Assembly: GCF_016907975.1 (NCBI RefSeq)
Contig: NZ_JAFBCY010000004.1
Location: 186,001-250,000, forward strand
Direction: 5' to 3'
Length of the DNA stretch: 64,000 nt
Source of the DNA: Methylopila capsulata
GTDB lineage: Bacteria > Pseudomonadota > Alphaproteobacteria > Rhizobiales > Methylopilaceae
Shown: piece by piece, positions 8,946 through 18,770 of the stretch
Numbering within the stretch: position 1 is the stretch's first letter
How the letters are laid out: every line of letters starts with the position of its first letter
Notes under the pieces: model-generated
Database searches by the model: none
The model's input: the letters and a program-made list of their open reading frames with translations, nothing else
Told to the model about the DNA's origin: nothing
Translations under genes and position numbers: made by a program

Positions 8946-11354
8946 TTAGACCCGCATCTTGACGTAGGTTCCCGGCGCGTCGTCGAGCGCGGGGTAGGGG
9001 CCCTCGCCGGGCGTCCGCGCGGGCGTCGCGGTCGCGTCCGCCGCGGCCAGCCAGCCGCGCCAGTCCGGCCACCACGAGCCGGGCCTCTCCTCGGCCTCCG
9101 CGAACCAGTCCTCGAAGGCGCCCGCGGGCGCCTCGCCCACCCAGTGCTGGTACTTCATCTTGGCGGGCGGGTTCACCACCCCGGCGATGTGGCCGGAGCC
9201 GGCGAGGACGAAGCGCACCGGGCCGCCGAACAGCTGGGCGCCGAGGAAGGCCGACCGCGCCGGCGCGATGTGGTCCTCGCGGGTCGCGAGCTCATAGACC
9301 GGAACCGTGACCGTCTTCAGGTCGAGACGCTCCCCGCCCACCGTCATCCGGCCCTTGGCGAGATCGTTGTTGAGGTAGCAGCCGCGCAGGTAGAACGAGT
9401 GGTTCGCCGCCGGCATCCGCGTGGCGTCGGAGTTCCAGTACAGCAGGTCGAACGGGAAGGGCGCTTTGCCCTTCAGGTAGTTGTTGACGACGTAGGGCCA
9501 GATCAGGTCGTTCGACCGCAGCATGTTGAAGGCGTTGGCCATGCTCGCGCCCTCGAGGAAGCCGCACTCCGCCATCCGCGCCTCGACGGCCTTCACCTGC
9601 GCCTCGTCCACGAAGACCTTCAGGTCGCCCGCGTGGGTGAAGTCCACCTGCGTGGTGAGAAAGGTCGCGCTCGCGAACGGCGCTTCGCCCTTGGCCGCGA
9701 GGTAGGCGAGGGTGACCGCGAGCAGCGTGCCTCCGACGCAGTAGCCTGCGGCGTCGACGGTCTCCGAGCCCGAGATCTCCTGCACGATCTTCAGCGCGGT
9801 CAGCACCCCGTCGCGCATGTAGTCGTCGAAGCTGAGCTTGGCGTGGCGGGCGTCCGGGTTCACCCACGAGATGCAGAAGATCGTGAGCCCTTGGTCCACG
9901 CACCACTTGATGAAGCTCTTCTCCGGCGTGAGATCGAGGATGTAGAACTTGTTGATCCACGGCGGCACGATCAGCACCGGCCGGGTGCGGACCATCTCGG
10001 TCGAGGGCGCGTACTGGATCAGCTCGAACAGATCGTTCCGGAACACCACCTTGCCGGGCGTGGTCGCGAGGTTCTTGCCCACGACGAAGTTGGAGCCGTC
10101 CGTCTGGCGGATGCGGAGGTCGCCGTTTCCGGCGGCGATGTCCTCGGCCAGCATCCGCATGCCGCGCACGAGATTCTCGCCCTTGGAGGACAGCGTCTCG
10201 CGGATCAGTTCGGGGTTGGTGGGCACGAAGTTCGACGGCGCCACGGCGTTCGCGATCTGGCGCACGTAGAACGACGCCTTGTGCCGCGTGTGCGGATCAA
10301 GCTCGTGCGCCTCGTCCACCATGCGCTCGGCCCAGCGGCTGGTGTGCAGATAGGCCTGCTTCACGAAGTCGAAGAACGGGCTCGTGGTCCATTCCGGATC
10401 CTTGAACCGGGCGTCGCGCGGGTCCGGCACGGCGACCGGCGGGGCGTCCTCGCCGGAAAACCGCTTCAGCGAGCCCGCCCAGAGCTCGAGAAAGCCGCCG
10501 GCGAAGGCGCGCTGCGCCTCGAGCGTGCGGCTGGGGCTCGCCATCCAGCGCTCGGCGACCTGGCCGAGCGTCCTGACGACGTCGACGATCTCGTCCGTGC
10601 CGGCCGCCTTGAGCGCGGCGCCTTCGCGCGGGCGGAGATAGGCCGACAGCGCGCGGCCGCCTTCTTCGAACAGCCGCGCCATGTTGGCCGCGAAGGCTTC
10701 AACGTCGGGCGTCAGGAAGGGATTGGGCCCGCCGTCGCCGCCCTCCGCTCCCGCGTCGCGCTCGCCGTGGTCGGCGCGAGCGCCGGAGGCGGTCGACCCG
10801 GCCTGCGTTTCGGGGCGGGGCGGGGCGTCGGCCGGCGCCTCTTGCCTCTTCGATCCGGCCGCTTTGGGTTTGGCTGCGTCGTCCTTCAGAACCGCCGCCT
10901 TCCGCTTCCGCGGAGGTTTGGCGCCCGCGTCGTCCTGCGTCCTGGCGGCCGTCCGCGCTTTCGCGGTTCTGCTCTTCGGCGCCGTCGCAGTCTCGGGCGC
11001 GGCGGGCTCGACCGCGGCCGTCTCGGCGGACGCCGCCGGCGCGCTCACCTTGGCGGCGGGGCCCCGTGCGGACTTGGGCTTCGCGGACTTGGGTGGCGCC
11101 GGCTTCTGCTCGGCGGACGGGGCGGCGTCGGGTTTCGAGAGCGTAGGTTTGGGCGCCGCCGGTTTCGACCGCGCGGATTTGGGGCCGGCGGAGGGCGGAG
11201 CGGCGGGTTTTGCAGGGGCCGGAGCGTCGGCGGCGATCTCGGGCGCGTCGCGGGCGTTCGCGCGCCGCGCCGCGGGGCGGGGCTTGGCTGCGGCCGGCCG
11301 GCCGCTCGTTCTCGCAGGCTTCGTCGCCGAACGTCCGACGGCGCTCCGGGCCAT
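8946..11354 (-). CDS. phaC: Class I poly(R)-hydroxyalkanoate synthase with long basic N-terminal extension
   Basis: PhaC polymerises hydroxyacyl-CoA into PHA granules. The catalytic domain is class I: the lipase-like box GYCVGG with the nucleophile at Cys539, Asp in TREDHIAP and His in GSGHIAGV. The length is 802 residues against the usual 560-600. The excess is an N-terminal Ala/Pro/Lys-rich tail of about 209 residues, resembling histone H1 or the DNA-binding tail of PhaF-type phasins, before the conserved [23 protein letters not shown] sequence seven bases before the ATG at 11354 supports this start, and the next in-frame Met is at about residue 224. No phaA, phaB or phasin gene is nearby. 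Confidence 0.95.
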   Translation of the reverse strand: MARSAVGRSATKPARTSGRPAAAKPRPAARRANARDAPEIAADAPAPAKPAAPPSAGPKSARSKPAAPKPTLSKPDAAPSAEQKPAPPKSAKPKSARGPAAKVSAPAASAETAAVEPAAPETATAPKSRTAKARTAARTQDDAGAKPPRKRKAAVLKDDAAKPKAAGSKRQEAPADAPPRPETQAGSTASGARADHGERDAGAEGGDGGPNPFLTPDVEAFAANMARLFEEGGRALSAYLRPREGAALKAAGTDEIVDVVRTLGQVAERWMASPSRTLEAQRAFAGGFLELWAGSLKRFSGEDAPPVAVPDPRDARFKDPEWTTSPFFDFVKQAYLHTSRWAERMVDEAHELDPHTRHKASFYVRQIANAVAPSNFVPTNPELIRETLSSKGENLVRGMRMLAEDIAAGNGDLRIRQTDGSNFVVGKNLATTPGKVVFRNDLFELIQYAPSTEMVRTRPVLIVPPWINKFYILDLTPEKSFIKWCVDQGLTIFCISWVNPDARHAKLSFDDYMRDGVLTALKIVQEISGSETVDAAGYCVGGTLLAVTLAYLAAKGEAPFASATFLTTQVDFTHAGDLKVFVDEAQVKAVEARMAECGFLEGASMANAFNMLRSNDLIWPYVVNNYLKGKAPFPFDLLYWNSDATRMPAANHSFYLRGCYLNNDLAKGRMTVGGERLDLKTVTVPVYELATREDHIAPARSAFLGAQLFGGPVRFVLAGSGHIAGVVNPPAKMKYQHWVGEAPAGAFEDWFAEAEERPGSWWPDWRGWLAAADATATPARTPGEGPYPALDDAPGTYVKMRV

Positions 11355-11516
11355 AGCCCTTCCTCCCCTTTCGACGGCCCCGAGGTCGCGTCAAGCGCTT
11401 CGGGTTGCGTCGTAACCTGTTCCCATGACAATAGGCGCAAGCCGCGCCGCGCGTCACGCGCCAACCGGCCCTTCCGCCAGACAAACGGGCGATCCGCCCG
11501 CGTTCGAGAGACAGCC

Positions 11517-11747
11517 ATGAGCGTATCCCGGAACGCCGCCCGCGCGGTCCTCCTCGTCGCCTGCGGGTTCGCGCTCGGCGGGTGCGACCTGGAGAAGTAC
11601 AAGGGCACGCGCGGCTTGCCGCCGGCGCCCACGAACCTCGCGTACCCGTCCGTGGGCGTGACGCCGCCGCAGCGTCCGGGCCGCCTGCGCACGCCGGAGG
11701 AGCAGAAGACGCTCGAGGCGGACCTGCTGGCGCGCGGCAAGCGCTGA
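11517..11747 (+). CDS. Small lipoprotein, function unknown
   Basis: A 76-residue protein with a short basic start, a hydrophobic stretch (AVLLVACGFAL) and the lipobox ALGGC, giving a predicted lipidated Cys23. The mature part is short and Pro-rich (GLPPAPTNLAYPS), ending in a charged helix. It resembles the small LptM/YifL-like lipoproteins that alphaproteobacteria often carry near lysine or diaminopimelate genes, but I cannot claim homology. The downstream aminotransferase gene is 134 bases away. It is expected to be anchored to a membrane in the periplasm. Confidence 0.7.
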   Translation: MSVSRNAARAVLLVACGFALGGCDLEKYKGTRGLPPAPTNLAYPSVGVTPPQRPGRLRTPEEQKTLEADLLARGKR

Positions 11748-11881
11748 CCGCGCCAAGTCCGGCAGCCTCTTAGACCTTCTGGCCAATCCGGCGCGCCGCC
11801 GTTTGCCCGCAAACGGCCCATACTGTATTCCCGGACGGCCGGCGCGCTGGTGCGCCGGAGCCACTTTCCGCGAATCGTGCC

Positions 11882-13099
11882 ATGACCGAATTCCATTCCG
11901 TGCGCCGTCTGCCGCCTTACGTGTTCGAACAGGTGAACCGCGTGAAGGCCGCCGCCCGGAAGGCAGGCGCCGACATCATCGATCTCGGCATGGGCAATCC
12001 CGACCTGCCGACGCCCGATCACATCAATGAAAAGCTGATCGAGGCCGTCACCAAGCCGCGCACGAATCGCTATTCGACGTCGAAGGGCATTCCCGGCCTC
12101 CGCAAGGCGCAGGCGGCCTATTATGCCCGCCGCTTCGGCGTGACGCTGAACCCGGACACGCAGATCGTCGCGACGCTGGGCTCGAAGGAAGGCTTCGCCA
12201 ACATGGCGCAGGCGATCACCGCGCCCGGCGACGTGGTGCTGACGCCGAACCCGAGCTACCCCATCCACGCCTTCGGCTTCCTGATGGCGGGCGGCGTCAT
12301 CCGCAACGTGCCGGCGACGCCCGGCCCGGAGTATTTCCACGCGCTCGAGCGCGCCGTGATCCACTCGATTCCGAAGCCGATCGCGCTGATCACCTGCTTC
12401 CCGTCGAACCCGACGGCGGAGGTCGCCGACCTCGAGTTCTACAAGGACGTGGTGCGCTTCGCGAAGCAGCACGACATCTTCGTGCTCTCGGACCTCGCCT
12501 ATTCCGAGATCTACTTCGACGACGTGCCGCCGCCCTCGATCCTTCAGGTGCCGGGCGCGATGGACGTGGCGGTGGAATTCACCTCGCTGTCCAAGACCTT
12601 CTCGATGCCGGGCTGGCGCGTCGGCTTCGCGGTCGGCAACGAGCGGCTGATCGCGGCGCTCGCGCGGGTCAAGTCCTATCTCGACTACGGCGCCTACACG
12701 CCGATCCAGGTCGCGGCCTCGGCCGCGCTGAACGGCCCGGACGACTGCATCGTCGAGATGCGCGAGATCTACAAGAAGCGCCGCGACATCATGGTCGACT
12801 CCTTCGGCCGCGCCGGCTTCCCGGTGCCCAGCCCGCGCGCGTCCATGTTCGCCTGGGCCCCGATCCCGGAGAAGTTCCGGTCGCTCGGCAGCCTCGAGTT
12901 CTCGAAGCTGCTGGTGGAGAAGGCGCACGTGGCGGTGGCGCCCGGCATCGGCTTCGGCGAGCACGGCGACGAGTACGTCCGCATCGCGCTGGTCGAGAAC
13001 GAGCACCGCATCCGGCAGGCCGCCCGCTCCATCCGCCGGTTCCTTGAAACGGCGGACGAGACGTTGCACAACGTCGTCCCGCTCGCCGCGGCGCGCTAA
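11882..13099 (+). CDS. Class I/II aminotransferase, AlaC/LL-diaminopimelate aminotransferase-like
   Basis: A 405-residue PLP enzyme of fold type I. It opens with FHSVRRLPPYVFEQVN and IDLGMGNPDLPTP, typical of the AlaC/DapL-like group. The cofactor lysine is in SLSKTFSMPGWRVGF, and the NP motif is in FPSNPTAEV. Many Hyphomicrobiales genomes carry this gene next to hom, labelled either as LL-diaminopimelate aminotransferase or as alanine transaminase. Its position beside hom suggests a role in aspartate-family or alanine metabolism. The exact amino donor is uncertain. Confidence 0.85.
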   Translation: MTEFHSVRRLPPYVFEQVNRVKAAARKAGADIIDLGMGNPDLPTPDHINEKLIEAVTKPRTNRYSTSKGIPGLRKAQAAYYARRFGVTLNPDTQIVATLGSKEGFANMAQAITAPGDVVLTPNPSYPIHAFGFLMAGGVIRNVPATPGPEYFHALERAVIHSIPKPIALITCFPSNPTAEVADLEFYKDVVRFAKQHDIFVLSDLAYSEIYFDDVPPPSILQVPGAMDVAVEFTSLSKTFSMPGWRVGFAVGNERLIAALARVKSYLDYGAYTPIQVAASAALNGPDDCIVEMREIYKKRRDIMVDSFGRAGFPVPSPRASMFAWAPIPEKFRSLGSLEFSKLLVEKAHVAVAPGIGFGEHGDEYVRIALVENEHRIRQAARSIRRFLETADETLHNVVPLAAAR

Positions 13100-13112
13100 C
13101 GGACCGGACCTC

Positions 13113-13137
13113 GCGGAGGCCGGTTCGAGGCCTCCGC
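13113..13137. other. Hairpin between aminotransferase and hom genes
   Basis: GCGGAGGCC (13113-13121), a 7-base loop, GGCCTCCGC (13129-13137): a perfect 9-bp stem in the 70-base gap. It has no T-run and lies 32 bases before the hom start, so it may shape read-through or mRNA processing rather than end transcription. Confidence 0.45.
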
Positions 13138-13169
13138 AGACCGTCCCTCTCTTCGGCTTGGAATATCTA

Positions 13170-14480
13170 ATGGCGGAACCTCTGAGGGTCGGCGTGGCCG
13201 GCCTCGGCACGGTGGGCTCCGCCGTCGTGCGCATCCTGTCGGCCAAAGCCGAGGAGCTCGCCGCGCGCGCCGGCCGCCCGATCGTGGTGACCGCGGTCTC
13301 CGCCCGCGAGAAGGGCCGCGACCGCGGTCTCGATCTCTCCCGTGTCGCCTGGCACATGGACGCGAGCCAGCTTGCGCGCGCGAACGACGTCGACCTCGTG
13401 GTCGAGCTGATCGGTGGGGCGGAGGGGCCTGCGCGCGCCTGCGTCGAGACCGCGATCGAGCACGGCCGGCCGGTGGTCACCGCGAACAAGGCCCTGCTCG
13501 CCAAGCATGGCGTGGCGCTGGCCCGCGCGTCGGAGGAGAAGGGCGTCCCGATCGCGTTCGAGGCGGCGGTCGCCGGCGGCATCCCGATCGTCAAGACGCT
13601 GCGCGAGGGGCTCGCGGCCAACAACGTCTCCCGCGTGTTCGGCATCCTCAACGGCACCTGCAACTACATCCTGACGCGGATGGAGAAGGACAAGATCGGC
13701 TTCGCCGAGTGCCTCGCCGACGCGCAGCGGCTGGGCTACGCCGAGGCCGACCCGACCTTCGACGTCGGCGGCTTCGACACCGCGCACAAGCTGGCGCTGC
13801 TGGCTTCGCTCGCCTTCGGCGTCGAGCCGGACGCGGACGGCATCTATGTCGAGGGCATCGCCTCGATCACGCCGCTCGACCTGCAGATGGCGGAGGAGCT
13901 CGGCTACCGCGTGAAGCTGCTCGGGGTCGCGACGCGGACCGACGCCGGCGTGGAGCAGCGCGTCCACCCCTCGATGCTGCCGAAGGAGAGCGCGATCGCA
14001 CGCGTCGACGGCGTGACCAACGCCGTCGAGATCGACGCCGACGCGGTCGGCGCGCTGGTGCTGTCGGGTCCCGGCGCCGGCGGCGACGCGACCGCCTCGG
14101 CGGTCATCGCCGACATCGTCGACATCGCCCGCGGCGTCACGCCGCCGATGTTCGGCCTGCCGGCGGGCAAGCTCCGGAGCCCGACGCGCGCCCCGATGGG
14201 ACGGCACGAAGGCGGATATTACATCCGTCTTTCGGTCATCGACCGTCCGGGCGCGGCGGCCGCCATCGCCACCCGGATGGCCGAACAGGGCATCTCCCTG
14301 AAGAGCATCGTGCAGCGCGGACGCGAGTCCGAAAGCGACTCCGCGGGCGGCGAGCCGGTGCAGGTGGTGCTCATCACATACGCCACGACCGAGGCGAGCC
14401 TTCGGATCGCGCTGGACGCGATCGAAGCGGACGGGCATATCGATGGCGCGCCCCAGCTGATCCGCATCGAAAAGCGCTGA
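13170..14480 (+). CDS. hom: Homoserine dehydrogenase
   Basis: The 436-residue enzyme reduces aspartate semialdehyde to homoserine on the way to threonine and methionine. It has an N-terminal NAD(P) fold (GVAGLGTVGSAVVRIL), the catalytic-domain signature GILNGTCNYILTRME near residue 155, and a C-terminal ACT domain (about 345-430, beginning YYIRLSVIDRPGAAAAIA), which usually gives feedback control by threonine. The ATG at 13170 is chosen because it directly precedes the Rossmann strand; the open frame upstream has no conserved sequence. It follows the aminotransferase gene and precedes glpX, an order common in the Hyphomicrobiales. Confidence 0.95.
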   Translation: MAEPLRVGVAGLGTVGSAVVRILSAKAEELAARAGRPIVVTAVSAREKGRDRGLDLSRVAWHMDASQLARANDVDLVVELIGGAEGPARACVETAIEHGRPVVTANKALLAKHGVALARASEEKGVPIAFEAAVAGGIPIVKTLREGLAANNVSRVFGILNGTCNYILTRMEKDKIGFAECLADAQRLGYAEADPTFDVGGFDTAHKLALLASLAFGVEPDADGIYVEGIASITPLDLQMAEELGYRVKLLGVATRTDAGVEQRVHPSMLPKESAIARVDGVTNAVEIDADAVGALVLSGPGAGGDATASAVIADIVDIARGVTPPMFGLPAGKLRSPTRAPMGRHEGGYYIRLSVIDRPGAAAAIATRMAEQGISLKSIVQRGRESESDSAGGEPVQVVLITYATTEASLRIALDAIEADGHIDGAPQLIRIEKR

Positions 14481-14610
14481 CGCGATTCGATCGGAGCTCT
14501 GGCCGCGGACGGCCGGGGACAGCGCGACCTCCCCCGCCGCCGCAACGAGGACGTCGCGACGAGACCCCGGCGAACCGGGGCGGAGCGGCGTTTGCCGCGG
14601 GGGACGACAC

Positions 14611-15654
14611 GTGGCGAAGAAGGCGACGGCTCTCAGAGCCGAGATGGAACCGGACGGGCAGGGCCTCGGCCCGCTCGACGCGAACGACGCGATCGATCGC
14701 GCCCTGACGATCGAACTTGTGCGCGTGACCGAGCGCGCGGCCGTGGCGGCCGCTTTCTTCCGCGGGCGCGGCGACGAACGCGCGGCCGACCAGGCCGCCG
14801 TCGACGCCATGCGGCGCGAACTCGACCACCTGCTGATCCGCGGCGTCGTGGTGATCGGCGAAGGCGAGCGCGACGAAGCGCCTGTCCTCTGGATCGGCGA
14901 GGAGGTCGGCTCGGGACAAGGCCCGCGAGTCGACATCGCGCTCGATCCGCTCGAAGGCACCACGCTCTGCGCCAAGGCGCAGTCCAACGCGATCTCGGTG
15001 CTTGCGATCGCGGAGGCGGGGACGCTGCTGAAGGCGCCCGACGTCTACATGGACAAGATCGCGATCGGACCGGGCTATCCCGCCGGCACGGTCGCCCTCG
15101 ACCGCTCGCCCCGGGAGAACGTCGAGAGCCTCGCCCGGGCCAAGGGCGTGCCGGTGCGCGAGATCACCGCCTGCGTGCTCGACCGGCCGCGCCACGCGCG
15201 CCTGATCGACGCGGTCCGCTCCACCGGAGCCGCGATCCGGCTTATCACCGACGGCGACGTGGCGAGCGTGATCCACGCCACAGATCCGGACGAAACCGGC
15301 ATCGACATCTATCTCGGCGTCGGCGGCGCGCCGGAGGGCGTCCTCGCCGCGGCCGCGCTGCGGTGCACCGGCGGCTACATGCAGGGCCGGCTGCTGCTCG
15401 ACTCGCCGGACGCGCGCCGCAAGGCCGCCGCCGCCGGCATCTCCGACTTCAGCCGCGTCTACGAGCTGAACGACATGGCCCGCGGCGACGTCATCTTCGC
15501 GGCGACCGGCGTGACCGACGGCGGCCTGCTCGCGGGCGTCCGCTTCGGCCGCCGGGCGATTGTGACCGAGACGCTCGTGATGCGGTCGTCGACCGGAACC
15601 AGCCGCCGGATCCGGGCCGAGCATGCCCGCACGGAGAAGTTCCACCTCGACTGA
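14611..15654 (+). CDS. glpX: Class II fructose-1,6-bisphosphatase (GlpX)
   Basis: A 347-residue protein of the GlpX family, which hydrolyses fructose 1,6-bisphosphate (some members also sedoheptulose 1,7-bisphosphate) in gluconeogenesis or carbon fixation. Metal- and substrate-binding signatures are visible: GVVVIGEGERDEAP, DIALDPLEGTTLCAKAQ and KIAIGPGYPAG. The start is GTG at 14611. The gene follows hom by 130 bases, and recJ follows 57 bases later. No Calvin-cycle or glycerol genes are near, so a gluconeogenic role is the simplest reading. Confidence 0.94.
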   Translation: MAKKATALRAEMEPDGQGLGPLDANDAIDRALTIELVRVTERAAVAAAFFRGRGDERAADQAAVDAMRRELDHLLIRGVVVIGEGERDEAPVLWIGEEVGSGQGPRVDIALDPLEGTTLCAKAQSNAISVLAIAEAGTLLKAPDVYMDKIAIGPGYPAGTVALDRSPRENVESLARAKGVPVREITACVLDRPRHARLIDAVRSTGAAIRLITDGDVASVIHATDPDETGIDIYLGVGGAPEGVLAAAALRCTGGYMQGRLLLDSPDARRKAAAAGISDFSRVYELNDMARGDVIFAATGVTDGGLLAGVRFGRRAIVTETLVMRSSTGTSRRIRAEHARTEKFHLD

Positions 15655-15711
15655 GGCGCGGGCTATGCCGCGCGCCATGGACTATGCTCGGCCCATGGAG
15701 AATCAACGTCC

Positions 15712-17535
15712 ATGACCGCGGCGACCGCGCTGCGGAGCGATCCCTCCGACGCCTTCCTGGGCGTCGTCGCGTCCTTCGGCGGGCGGGCGTGGCGGGACCG
15801 GCTCGACGCGCGGGGCCGCGCGCTGTCCGCCGAACTCGTCCGCGACCACGGCTACGGCGACCTGCTCGCCCGCGTGCTGGCCGGCCGCGGCGTGACGAGC
15901 GAGACCGCGGTCGGCCATCTCGACCCCTCGATCCGCCGGCTGATGCCCGATCCCGACACGCTGACGGCGATGCCCGCGGCCGCGGGCCGCCTCGCGGACG
16001 CCGTCCAGCGCGCCGAGACGGTCGCGATCTTCGGCGACTACGACGTCGACGGCGCCACCTCGACGGCGCTGCTGGCGGAGTTTCTCCTCGCCGCCGGCGC
16101 CACGGTGAAGACGCACATTCCGGATCGGATCTTCGAAGGCTACGGCCCGAACGTCGGGGCGATCGACATGCTGGCGGACGGCGGCGCGACGCTGCTCGTC
16201 ACCGTCGACTGCGGCTCCACCAGCCACGACGCGCTCGCCCACGCCCGGTCGCGCGGCCTCGACGTGATCGTGCTCGACCATCACCAGGTCGGCGAGGCGC
16301 TGCCCGACGTGACGGCGCTGGTGAACCCCAACCGGCAGGACGACCTGTCCGGCCTCGGCCACCTCGCGGCCTGCGGCGTGGTGTTCATGACGCTGGTTGC
16401 GCTCAGCCGCGAGTTGCGCCGCCGCGGCTTCTGGGCGGGGCGGGGAGGCGAGCCCGACCTGCTCCGCGCGCTCGATCTCGTCGCGCTCGGAACCGTCGCG
16501 GACGTGGTGCCGCTCAAGGGCCTCAACCGCGCCTTCGTGGCGAAGGGGCTGATCTCGCTGCGCTCGCGGTCGCGGCTCGGCCTGCGCGCGCTGATGGACG
16601 TCGCCCGGCTCGACGGCCCGCCGACGCCGTACCACCTCGGCTATCTCCTCGGCCCCCGCATCAACGCCGGCGGTCGCATCGGCGACGCCGGCCTCGGCGC
16701 GCGGCTGATGCTCTGCGACGACGAGGAGCGCGCGACCGCGATCGCCGCCGATCTCGACCGGCTGAACGGCGAGCGCCAGGCGATCGAGCGCGCCACGCTG
16801 GCCGAGGGCGAGGCCGAGGCCTGGGCGGCGCTCGGGCCGGACGAGGAGGCGGCGCAGACCGTGGTCGTTTCCGGCGAAGGCTGGCATCCCGGCGTCGTCG
16901 GCCTCGTCGCCGCGCGGCTGAAGGAGCGCTTCCGCCGCCCCGCCTTCGCCATCGCCTTCGGCGCGGACGGAACCGGCGTCGGTTCGGGACGCTCCATCCT
17001 CGGCGTCGACCTTGGGGCCGTGGTCCGCGAGGCCGTGGCCGAGGGGCTGCTGGTCAAGGGCGGCGGCCACGCCATGGCGGCGGGCGTCACCCTCAAGGCC
17101 GACCGCCTCGGCGTCTTCCGCGGGTTTCTCGAAGACCGCCTGAAGGGCCATGTCGTGCGGGCGCGCGCGGACCGCTCGCTCGCCGTCGACGCCGCGCTCA
17201 CCGCCGCCGCCGCGACCCCGGACCTCGTCCGCGAGCTGGAGCGCGCGGGACCGTTCGGCTCCGGCGCGCCGGAGCCGGTGCTGGCGCTCGCCGACCACAC
17301 CGTCTCCTCGGCCGACGTGGTGGGGCAGGGGCACGTGCGCCTGCGCCTCAGGGCGGGCGACGGCGCCTCGGTGGGCGCGATCGCCTTCCGCGCGGCGGAC
17401 GCCGACCTCGGCCGGGCGCTGCTCCAGGCGCGGGGGGCGAAGGTCCACGCCGCCGGGGTGCTCGGCGTCGACCGCTGGGGCGGATCGGAGCGGGTCAGCC
17501 TTCGCCTGATCGACGCGGCGCCGGGCGGACGGTGA
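15712..17535 (+). CDS. recJ: Single-stranded-DNA-specific exonuclease RecJ
   Basis: The 607-residue 5'-3' exonuclease acts in recombination and mismatch repair. DHH-family metal ligands are visible: IFGDYDVDGATST near residue 105, VTVDCGSTSHDAL, and VLDHHQVGE near residue 187. The DHHA1 module is represented by GSGRSI and VKGGGHAMAAGVTLK near residue 445. A C-terminal OB-like domain completes the family length. The gene stands between glpX and exoD on the same strand. Confidence 0.95.
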   Translation: MTAATALRSDPSDAFLGVVASFGGRAWRDRLDARGRALSAELVRDHGYGDLLARVLAGRGVTSETAVGHLDPSIRRLMPDPDTLTAMPAAAGRLADAVQRAETVAIFGDYDVDGATSTALLAEFLLAAGATVKTHIPDRIFEGYGPNVGAIDMLADGGATLLVTVDCGSTSHDALAHARSRGLDVIVLDHHQVGEALPDVTALVNPNRQDDLSGLGHLAACGVVFMTLVALSRELRRRGFWAGRGGEPDLLRALDLVALGTVADVVPLKGLNRAFVAKGLISLRSRSRLGLRALMDVARLDGPPTPYHLGYLLGPRINAGGRIGDAGLGARLMLCDDEERATAIAADLDRLNGERQAIERATLAEGEAEAWAALGPDEEAAQTVVVSGEGWHPGVVGLVAARLKERFRRPAFAIAFGADGTGVGSGRSILGVDLGAVVREAVAEGLLVKGGGHAMAAGVTLKADRLGVFRGFLEDRLKGHVVRARADRSLAVDAALTAAAATPDLVRELERAGPFGSGAPEPVLALADHTVSSADVVGQGHVRLRLRAGDGASVGAIAFRAADADLGRALLQARGAKVHAAGVLGVDRWGGSERVSLRLIDAAPGGR

Positions 17536-17697
17536 GCGGGCGCATTGAATGGCGGCGGTCGAGCGCCATGTCTTCTCGCAGGATCTCCCTCAGGATTGTC
17601 GGCCGAAGGTTGCAGCGCCACGCGATGTTCACGTTTTCAGCGTTGAGTGGCCGCGAAGGTCGCCCGTTCACGCCGCGACCAACCCTCTCGAGGCCAT

Positions 17698-18372
17698 GTG
17701 ACCGACGTCGCCAGCTCCCCATCGCCTGCCTCCGTGCCCGCTGAGGACCCCCAGGAGCCGCGCCGCGGCTTCTCGCAGGTGCTGCGCGAGCTTGCGGACA
17801 GCGAGCATGAGCGCATCAGCATCGGGCGAATCCTCGAGGCCTTCGGCGACCGCGCCTTCGGCGCGCTCCTGCTGCTGTTCGCGCTCCCGAACGCGCTGCC
17901 GATGCCGCCCGGAACCTCCGCCATCCTCGGCGCGCCGCTGTTCTTCATCGCGCTGCAGCTGGCGATCGGCGCCCAGCGGCTCTGGCTGCCGCGCTTCATC
18001 ACCGAGCGCTCGCTCAAGCGCGAGGACTTCCGCACGCTGGCCGCGAAGGTCGAGCCCTGGGTCGCGAAGCTCGAGCGCCTGCTCAAGCCGCGCGCGGAGG
18101 TCATGACGAGCTACGTCGCCGACCGGTTCACGGGGCTCGCCTGCTTCGTGCTGGCGCTGATCCTGGTGCTGCCCATCCCCTTCGGCAACATGCCCCCCGC
18201 GATCGCGATCTCCGCCTTCGCGCTCGGGATCATCGAGCGCGACGGCGTCGCGATCGGCGTGGGTTGGGCGGCCACCGCGGCGAGCTTCGCGATCCTCGCC
18301 GCCTTCTCCACGGCGATCGTCAAGCTGATCGAGGCCTTTGCGCAGCCTGTCCTCAGCTTCTTCGGATTCTGA
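17698..18372 (+). CDS. exoD: ExoD family membrane protein
   Basis: A 224-residue inner-membrane protein of the ExoD family, named for an exopolysaccharide-related gene of Sinorhizobium needed for alkali tolerance and nodule invasion. The N-terminal part is soluble and ends in GFSQVLRELAD, followed by RILEAFGDRAFGALLLLFALPNALPMPPG, the family signature, and several hydrophobic helices. GTG at 17698 is preferred to GTG at 17647, because GAGG lies a few bases upstream and the family begins close to this point. The biochemical role is unknown. Confidence 0.85.
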   Translation: MTDVASSPSPASVPAEDPQEPRRGFSQVLRELADSEHERISIGRILEAFGDRAFGALLLLFALPNALPMPPGTSAILGAPLFFIALQLAIGAQRLWLPRFITERSLKREDFRTLAAKVEPWVAKLERLLKPRAEVMTSYVADRFTGLACFVLALILVLPIPFGNMPPAIAISAFALGIIERDGVAIGVGWAATAASFAILAAFSTAIVKLIEAFAQPVLSFFGF

Positions 18373-18434
18373 GCGGAGCCGCCCGCCCGGCGCTCTTGCC
18401 CGCCGCGGCGAACCCCCCTATACGTCCCGTCGCC

Positions 18435-18509
18435 GCGCCCTTCGTCTATCGGTTAGGACGTCAGCCTTTCACGCTGAAAAGACGGGTTCGACTCCCGTAG
18501 GGCGCGCCA
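18435..18509 (+). tRNA. tRNA-Glu (anticodon TTC)
   Basis: A complete cloverleaf can be drawn: acceptor arms GCGCCCT (18435-18441) and AGGGCGC (18499-18505), an anticodon stem TCAGC/GCTGA with anticodon TTC at 18468-18470, and a T-loop GGTTCGACTCC. Discriminator G is followed by an encoded CCA (18507-18509). Confidence 0.96.
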
Positions 18510-18770
18510 GACACCTCCAAGCTGCTGATATTGCTGGAATATCCAAGGTTCTCAGGGCCTTGGATCGCCCCCCGCCGCACGGTGGGCGCAAACCCGTGGC
18601 GGTTTTCAGCTCCATGAGTACGGCAACCCTCAGGGGCTGGCGGGAAGGGAGCCCCTGGCGCGCCTTGCGCGACGCCTGCCCCGGCCTGGTCCTCGCCGGC
18701 TCCGTCCTCATCAGATCAGAATGCCGGAAAACCCGCATCCGGAGGGGAGGAGAATCCCGGCCCGGCGGCG
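18510..18770. other. Gene-free stretch after tRNA-Glu
   Basis: No gene, integrase remnant or second copy of the tRNA 3' end was found here. Long frames on the minus strand run through the tRNA itself and are not credible. The stretch would hold the end of the tRNA transcript and the 3' side of the serine hydrolase gene. Confidence 0.35.

Noticed and set aside
18435-18770. tRNA-Glu as an integration site for a genomic island
   Set aside because: No integrase gene and no duplicate of the tRNA 3' end was found downstream; neighbouring genes are of ordinary composition.
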